Below are positions 59,090-64,000 of a stretch of DNA of 64,000 bases, one piece after another. Origin of the DNA: Zhengitettix transpicula (lineage: Eukaryota > Arthropoda > Insecta > Orthoptera > Tetrigidae); contig CM073590.1 of the NCBI GenBank assembly GCA_037074705.1, forward strand, positions 92,868,947 through 92,932,946, read 5' to 3'. The notes under the pieces are model-generated. The model was not told where the DNA came from and did no database searches. It saw only the letters and a list, made by a program, of their open reading frames with translations. A program made the position numbers and the translations under genes. The stretch's first letter is position 1. Every line of letters starts with the position of its first letter.

Positions 59090-59172
59090 AATGGACAAGA
59101 ATGCCAGAAACGTTGTGAGTTTTTTATATTAACCTTTTTGTCTGAATTGGCTATCTTTCTTCTTCATTAAAA
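59090..59172 (-). repeat. Family B repeat fragment in the HSF2BP intron
   Basis: On the plus strand it reads GACAAGAATGCCAGAAACGTTGTG, then TATATTAACCTTTTTGTCTG, AATTGGCTATCTTTC. It matches the right arm of the foldback at 3025-3147. Confidence 0.62.
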
Positions 59173-62017
59173 CATAGAATATAGTACCTTCTTTATTCCT
59201 GTGAAATAAATATGAATTAATTATTTATAAATATTAATGTAGAAAAATCATTCTTAATACGATATTTTACAATATGAATTGTGATAACATTGGCAGTGAA
59301 AAGTATGTAACTGCCGATTTGTCGGACAATTGCCTATTTATTAAGCAATTGACAATGGATAATAAATTTCGTTAGTTGATTGCGAATAATTATCAAATTT
59401 TAAGTAATAAGAGTTTTTCGCGGGAAAACGCACGCAGTGTTGTGGGGCTACGTATTCTCTTTTATAATTACTGACAGCTGCAGGTACTAAAAAAGTGGAG
59501 GAAAATATTTATTGCCTGCACAGAATGTTGACAGTGTAAGTCATTAGTTTTATGACAGTACATGCATGAATTTTACGGAGGTTATAAGAAAATCACAACA
59601 TACCAAATCTGACGAGGGCTAAACTGAAATGACAATTTCTCCGATCTCCGACAGCTGGTCGTTGATGGAATACACAAACAGATAAGGCTAGTTGGAAAAA
59701 GGGATAATCAAATATAAAGGTTTATCACCGCCAATGTAATAAATTTGGACGTTTTATGGTCTGGCCCCCGTTCCATTAAGCGTATCAAATACGTGTTTGG
59801 ATCATCCTGACGAAATAGTTAACTCATTCCTTAATTTATCTAGAAAATTACTGTAGTGCTTTCTGTTACTTTTATAGTTATAAAAGGACCATACGGGCTG
59901 ATTTTGTGCCAAGTGGGAGAATACGTCTTGTAAGGCAGAACAACTTGGATTACAAAACAACCTGTAACGTCTGTAGCTTGGAAACTCATCGAGTTATTTT
60001 TTAAAAAACATTCACAGCACCTATTTCAATACGATTAGAAGATTTTCGCAGTTAGAAAAAGGTTTCCCTTGTTTTAAAGCAAGAAGAGTTATTTGACAGA
60101 AAATAAAACCTGTTTCCTTAGATCAACAACTCGCCATTTTTATAAGCAACACATCAGTACACTATTAAATAAGAATAAGAAGATAAATGTTTCGTTTGCA
60201 ATCTTACCATCACTATTAGTAATATTATTATTTTATAAATTATTGTATTTTTATTATTATTTACTATTACTAATAATATTATACTACAATTATTATTGAA
60301 TGAATTATTAATATTTTTATTACTGATTTATTATTACATGTTTTAATTATCTGATATATAATAAGTGAAAGCTCACATATCAATAAGTTTGATATTCCAT
60401 TATCGTAGAAATCTAAGAAGTAATATTCAGAGCGAGGTTGGGGAAACGTTTATAACATTGACAAACCTTTCAATAAAGCCACAGTGTGAAGAAATATGTA
60501 TAGAAGCGTTGATGTGTTTTTAATTTAATATTATATGATTAATAAAAAGAAATTGAAATTTTAATGGTCGTTAAATATATCTTGTAATTAAAAATAGACG
60601 TAAAAATATTACGTAAATATTTTCGTTTAATTGTGACTTCGCAATAATTTGAATTGAATCGTTTTAACTCCTCAAAAAACGATGTATATTAAATAATCCC
60701 ACACTAACGATCTGTGTAGCACTGAATATATTTGAATGTAACATTCTGTTCTATGTTGAAAGAACGAGTAAACAAGATTAGAGCGAATATAATTATTGAA
60801 ACCCCTTCCATAGGAATAACGGAAGCAATTAAGAGTTTTTTTTCGTTGAGGCTTTGGAAGGCGATCTCAGTGCCAGAGTAACAAGACACCTGGGAGGTAT
60901 TTCCAAGCAGACACCCGAAGCCATCTCGTTGTGCTCACTCACAGATATCGTATGACCCGCAACATCGCTACCGTTTCCTTTCAAATCCATTATATCATAA
61001 ACTAAAAAGCTGAAAATCAATAATTAATATAGCCATGGAGCAACGGCATAATATTTAAACTGTTATTTAATTTATTTGAGAATATGGAGAAATTTGTCGT
61101 TAATGCAATAACCAGAATCGTTATGTTGTGCATTTGTAGAGCAACTTGCAGCACGAACCCGAATTACTTAGTAGCGACGAATTCTAAGATATTGGTAATG
61201 TTTTAAACTAAATTGAAATATTTCGCTTAATTTCAGAGAATACATTTTTGTGGTTTTAAGTAACTGCGACTCTACATAATTCACGTAATTATTTTTAAAC
61301 TAGAAGATAAATCTTAAAAATCGAAATTAAATAGCGAAAAAGGTGTGAAAAAGGAATCAATTTTGTATTTTTTGACTTAAATTGAGGAAAAACATTATAA
61401 TGAAAACTCATTCCTGATACCTTAAAAGTAAACGTCAATTGAGGAAAGTAAAACGAATTTTACGTTCTTGCTATTTGGTTGAGAGCTCAAAAACTTGTAT
61501 TCAGTAACCGAGTTAATCAGAACGTGTCGCTTTATTCGCAATGAGTTACTTTCGTTGCTAGCTTGATATTGTAGGTGCTGGCTTTCACGTCGCGGAAATT
61601 GCTTTTATTTAGATTGATGGACACGCGGCAGCTCTTAACGTATAAGTACAAATGACTGGAAGTTCTGTTTACAAAATAAATTATAAACGACGTTTGCAGG
61701 TATAGAGGCGCTACAGTACTTAATGGTGTACGTTTCTCACATGTCCATACACGGGATATGGCTTTTATCAAGGGGCAAGGTTGTAATGAATATAAACGAT
61801 CGTATTTTTGTATGCTTGTAGACTTGTTTGTGTTCAGAGGAATATTTATCTTCAGTGCGGAGGATAGAAGTGCTTTGGTTTACGCAAACAAGTCTGTTTT
61901 AAAACTTCTGAAGACCGGATGAAAACCATAGATGCTTTCGCTCAGTTTAAGTTAACTTTAGGAGTTTGAAAATACCGTCATGAATTATAAACACTATTCG
62001 GCAATTTTATAACTTCA

Positions 62018-62723
62018 CTAGCTGGGTGTCCGGCGTTGCCCGGTTGGTCATTATTAAAATCAGCGACATGCATAACCCCATATTTGACTCCAATATCGGT
62101 TGTTTTGCATTATTTTTATACACAGCCCCTCAAAACCCACCCCTAAGGTTCTGCCCTCCCATGCCAAAAGGGGTTGAATTTACACAAAAAAATATATAGA
62201 AAAACGCTATATATCTTATTGACGCCGAAATTTTATCGTTCGTTTTAACATGTTTTAAAATTTCCACGTCCGTCAACCCCCTTTCCTGGGAGCTAAATGA
62301 CAAGTTAAATGTCTTAATTAAACTCAGCGACATCCATAACCCCGGAGTCGACTTCAATCTTTGTTGTTGTCGCGTTAGTTTTTTGTCACGGCCTTCCAAC
62401 CCCCACCCCTAAGGGTGTATATACAGAAAATGGTAGAACTTATATTTAAAAAAAAGTTAGAGAAAACCCTATCAATCTTATTACCCCAGAAAAATATTTA
62501 TCTGATGCAAATATCGGCCGTTTGAGCATATTTGAAATTTTTCACCACGGCACTTGTGTATGGTAGACGTACGTGCATGACCCCCACAGTGTTTGCTTTC
62601 GGTTCGAAAGGAACACGTATAAAAATATTGGGCTTTGTTTCTCCACGGGTTTAGATTTGTATGTGGAACATACATAGACATAAACACACACAAACAAACA
62701 GTTTATTTAATGTATTATAAGAT
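62018..62723 (+). mobile_element. CTAGCTGGG-headed element in the HSF2BP intron
   Basis: The head is CTAGCTGGGTGTCCGGCGTT followed by GCCCGG. The body includes GACTCCAATATCGGTTGTTTT and CCCACCCCTAAGG. The tail module is CAGTGTTTGCTTTCGGTTCG, GGAACACGTATAAA and TTAGATTTGTATG, then ACACACAAACAAACAG and TATTATAAGAT. It is antisense to HSF2BP and more diverged than the 34-38 kb copies. Confidence 0.6.
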
Positions 62724-63451
62724 TTGGAGCATAGTAGGGAAGAAAGAAATGAGATAATGGAAGTTATAAAGAGCAAAACAAAATTTAGCAGAAGAAAAGT
62801 ACATATATTTGTATTGTGAGTAACATAATTCATTTTTGTAAAGTTTGAAATTCACTTCTTCACTACTGTTCATTGATAAAACTACCCGACCGATATACTA
62901 CTATGAAATGTAAGTAATATCTTTGTTTTTCAGCGTATTTTACCATTTTTTTTGCTTAACGTCACGTAAAATGTGAATATTTACTGAAATAAATGTGGAA
63001 TTTTTAATGGCAGTTTTCAACTGGAACAAAACCGCTCTATGATTATACTGGCGGCGATAGTCAATTTTTCAGTGGTATCAAGTAATACTTATTAACCTAC
63101 TATTTTATTATTATTATTAGAGATTTATGTGAGCTAATTCTTAGATACACGAAACTCTTGGTGCCATTGATATATGATAATAACAATTTAGTCGTATTTA
63201 AATATATTTTTTTTATATTATGTTTAGTGGTATAGTTTATATTCTCTACACATGTTTTCTTTTTTATCATGTTGCACTAGACCCCTTAATTAAAACTGTG
63301 GTGTTGACATTTAGGAAAAGCTGGAAGTCTATAAAAACCTTCTCAAATTTCTTTGCCTCATTAATTTTTTTAATTGTTTTAATTATTTAATGAATTTTAA
63401 TTTTTATTGGAGGGTCTAACGATATATTAGAAACGGTAAATAGTACTGCAC

Positions 63452-63824
63452 CTGGAGGACAAGCCGCTACATTAGCCATTGTGCCGACCATGGATAGGAT
63501 GAACTGCGACTCGTCGTAGCAGTCGGCGGGCATTTCTACTGAGAAGGTCTCCATGAAGGACAGGAGCGTGCCGTTGACTATGTTAAGAAGTTCGTCCATG
63601 TGCTCCGACATGACGACCAGGTCCACGAAACGCGATTCCCTGGAAGCTTTCCAAACAAGACTCCCCATTACCGCGCCCAAAGATGCACAGAAAGTGCTCT
63701 GGTATTGAAGTTGGCGCCGAAGACCTTGCAGTTCGTCCTCCATCTTGGAGATGTTTTCCTGCTGGAAGTCCCATTCAATTTGAAGGTTGTCATACCTTGT
63801 TCTTAGATCATCGATTTCGGACAT
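63452..63824 (-). CDS. HSF2BP: HSF2BP (MEILB2) 5' coding exon, residues 1-125
   Basis: This is the first coding exon of the only host gene I recognise. The vertebrate protein binds BRCA2, with BRME1, and brings it to meiotic double-strand breaks for recombination. Residues 1-45 are heptad-rich and charged (MSEIDDLRTRYDNLQ, then MEDELQGLRRQLQYQ), consistent with the family's coiled coil. From about residue 45, the motifs FCASLGAVMGSLVW, DESQFILSMVG and NVAAC follow the order seen in human HSF2BP (YCTEMGAAACTLLW, DESQFVFALAG, NVAA). The start is the first ATG after an in-frame TAA 21 nt upstream. The exon ends CCA-G before GTGCAG, a good donor, splitting glycine codon 125 after its first base. 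The joined product of 294 residues compares with about 334 in human; the N-terminal coiled coil is shorter. An unseen 5' exon would most likely be untranslated. The family call rests on remembered human sequence, not a search, but several independent motifs agree. Confidence 0.87.
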
Positions 63825-64000
63825 GACGTTTCTGAACCACTTTTACTAAAAACCGAGAAAACACAGACTCCTTTTCTACCTTGGACGTTGAAGAAATATT
63901 TGATTTTCCAAAATAAGCTGAAACAATACAGAAGGCCATCGTCAAAACATAAAGTACATTTATATAACCTAATAGCAAAAAATTTAACACATTTAAAGCC
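63825..64000 (-). promoter_or_regulatory. 5' UTR / upstream region of HSF2BP (window edge)
   Basis: This is the 176 bases before the HSF2BP start codon on the minus strand. The in-frame TAA lies in a TTTTTAG-TAAAAG context, which could be a splice acceptor for a 5' untranslated exon outside the window or ordinary 5' UTR. I see no clear TATA box or initiator, and the window ends here, so promoter placement is open. Confidence 0.3.

Larger units (their letters stand above)
56453..63451 (-). other. HSF2BP intron (6999 bp, phase 1)
   Basis: The boundaries are GTGCAG at the 63451 side and TTACAG at the 56453 side, with a T-rich stretch before the acceptor. I saw no additional exon inside it. It holds repeats described separately: the LTR-like repeat copy at 56938-57745, a family B fragment at 59090-59172, and a CTAGCTGGG-headed element at 62018-62723. 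The remainder is AT-rich and unassigned. A fully open 89-codon frame at 58289-58558 on the same strand has no recognisable family and I do not call it an exon. Confidence 0.8.

Overview
The window looks like gene-poor, A+T-rich nuclear DNA from an insect with a large, repeat-filled genome. Signs are the absence of long open frames, an intron of about 7 kb, microsatellites, and decayed copies of mariner, Tc1, jockey-type LINE and Ty3/Gypsy-type elements. A polyneopteran such as a stick insect (Timema-like) is my guess, not a result. The only host gene I can support is on the minus strand at the right end. Exon 63452-63824 and exon 55941-56452 join in matching phase across a 6999-bp GT-AG intron to give a 294-residue protein that I recognise as HSF2BP (MEILB2), the meiotic BRCA2-binding protein. 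It has a short N-terminal coiled coil followed by an armadillo-like helical region. Layout: 0-9 kb holds dispersed repeats, including a foldback (2751-3147), a tandem family A array (3299-4412) and a roughly 1.1-kb LTR-like repeat with an internal minisatellite (6900-8004). 9-17 kb holds a mariner relic, a TC/TA microsatellite, a reversed family A dimer (13240-14195) and an 88-bp near-perfect palindrome (16336-16423). 17-31 kb is mostly unassigned AT-rich DNA with two tRNA-like SINE heads, two foldbacks and a dispersed repeat (26459-27300). 31-44 kb is a transposon graveyard. It contains three internally deleted mariner-type copies, a nested cluster of elements sharing a CTAGCTGGGTGCCCGGC head (34477-38095), hAT-like and Tc1 relics, and a 1-kb element with about 330-bp inverted arms (42545-43565). 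44-55 kb holds a third family A dimer, a LINE 3' end, and a very young, internally deleted LTR retrotransposon (51962-52980) with identical LTRs and a 5-bp target duplication, inserted into an older repeat. 55.8-64 kb is the HSF2BP locus with repeats in its intron. The window shows no operon-like or pathway relation between genes. The best leads are the HSF2BP gene, the family A modules with conserved hairpins, the long inverted repeats and palindrome, and the deleted young LTR element.
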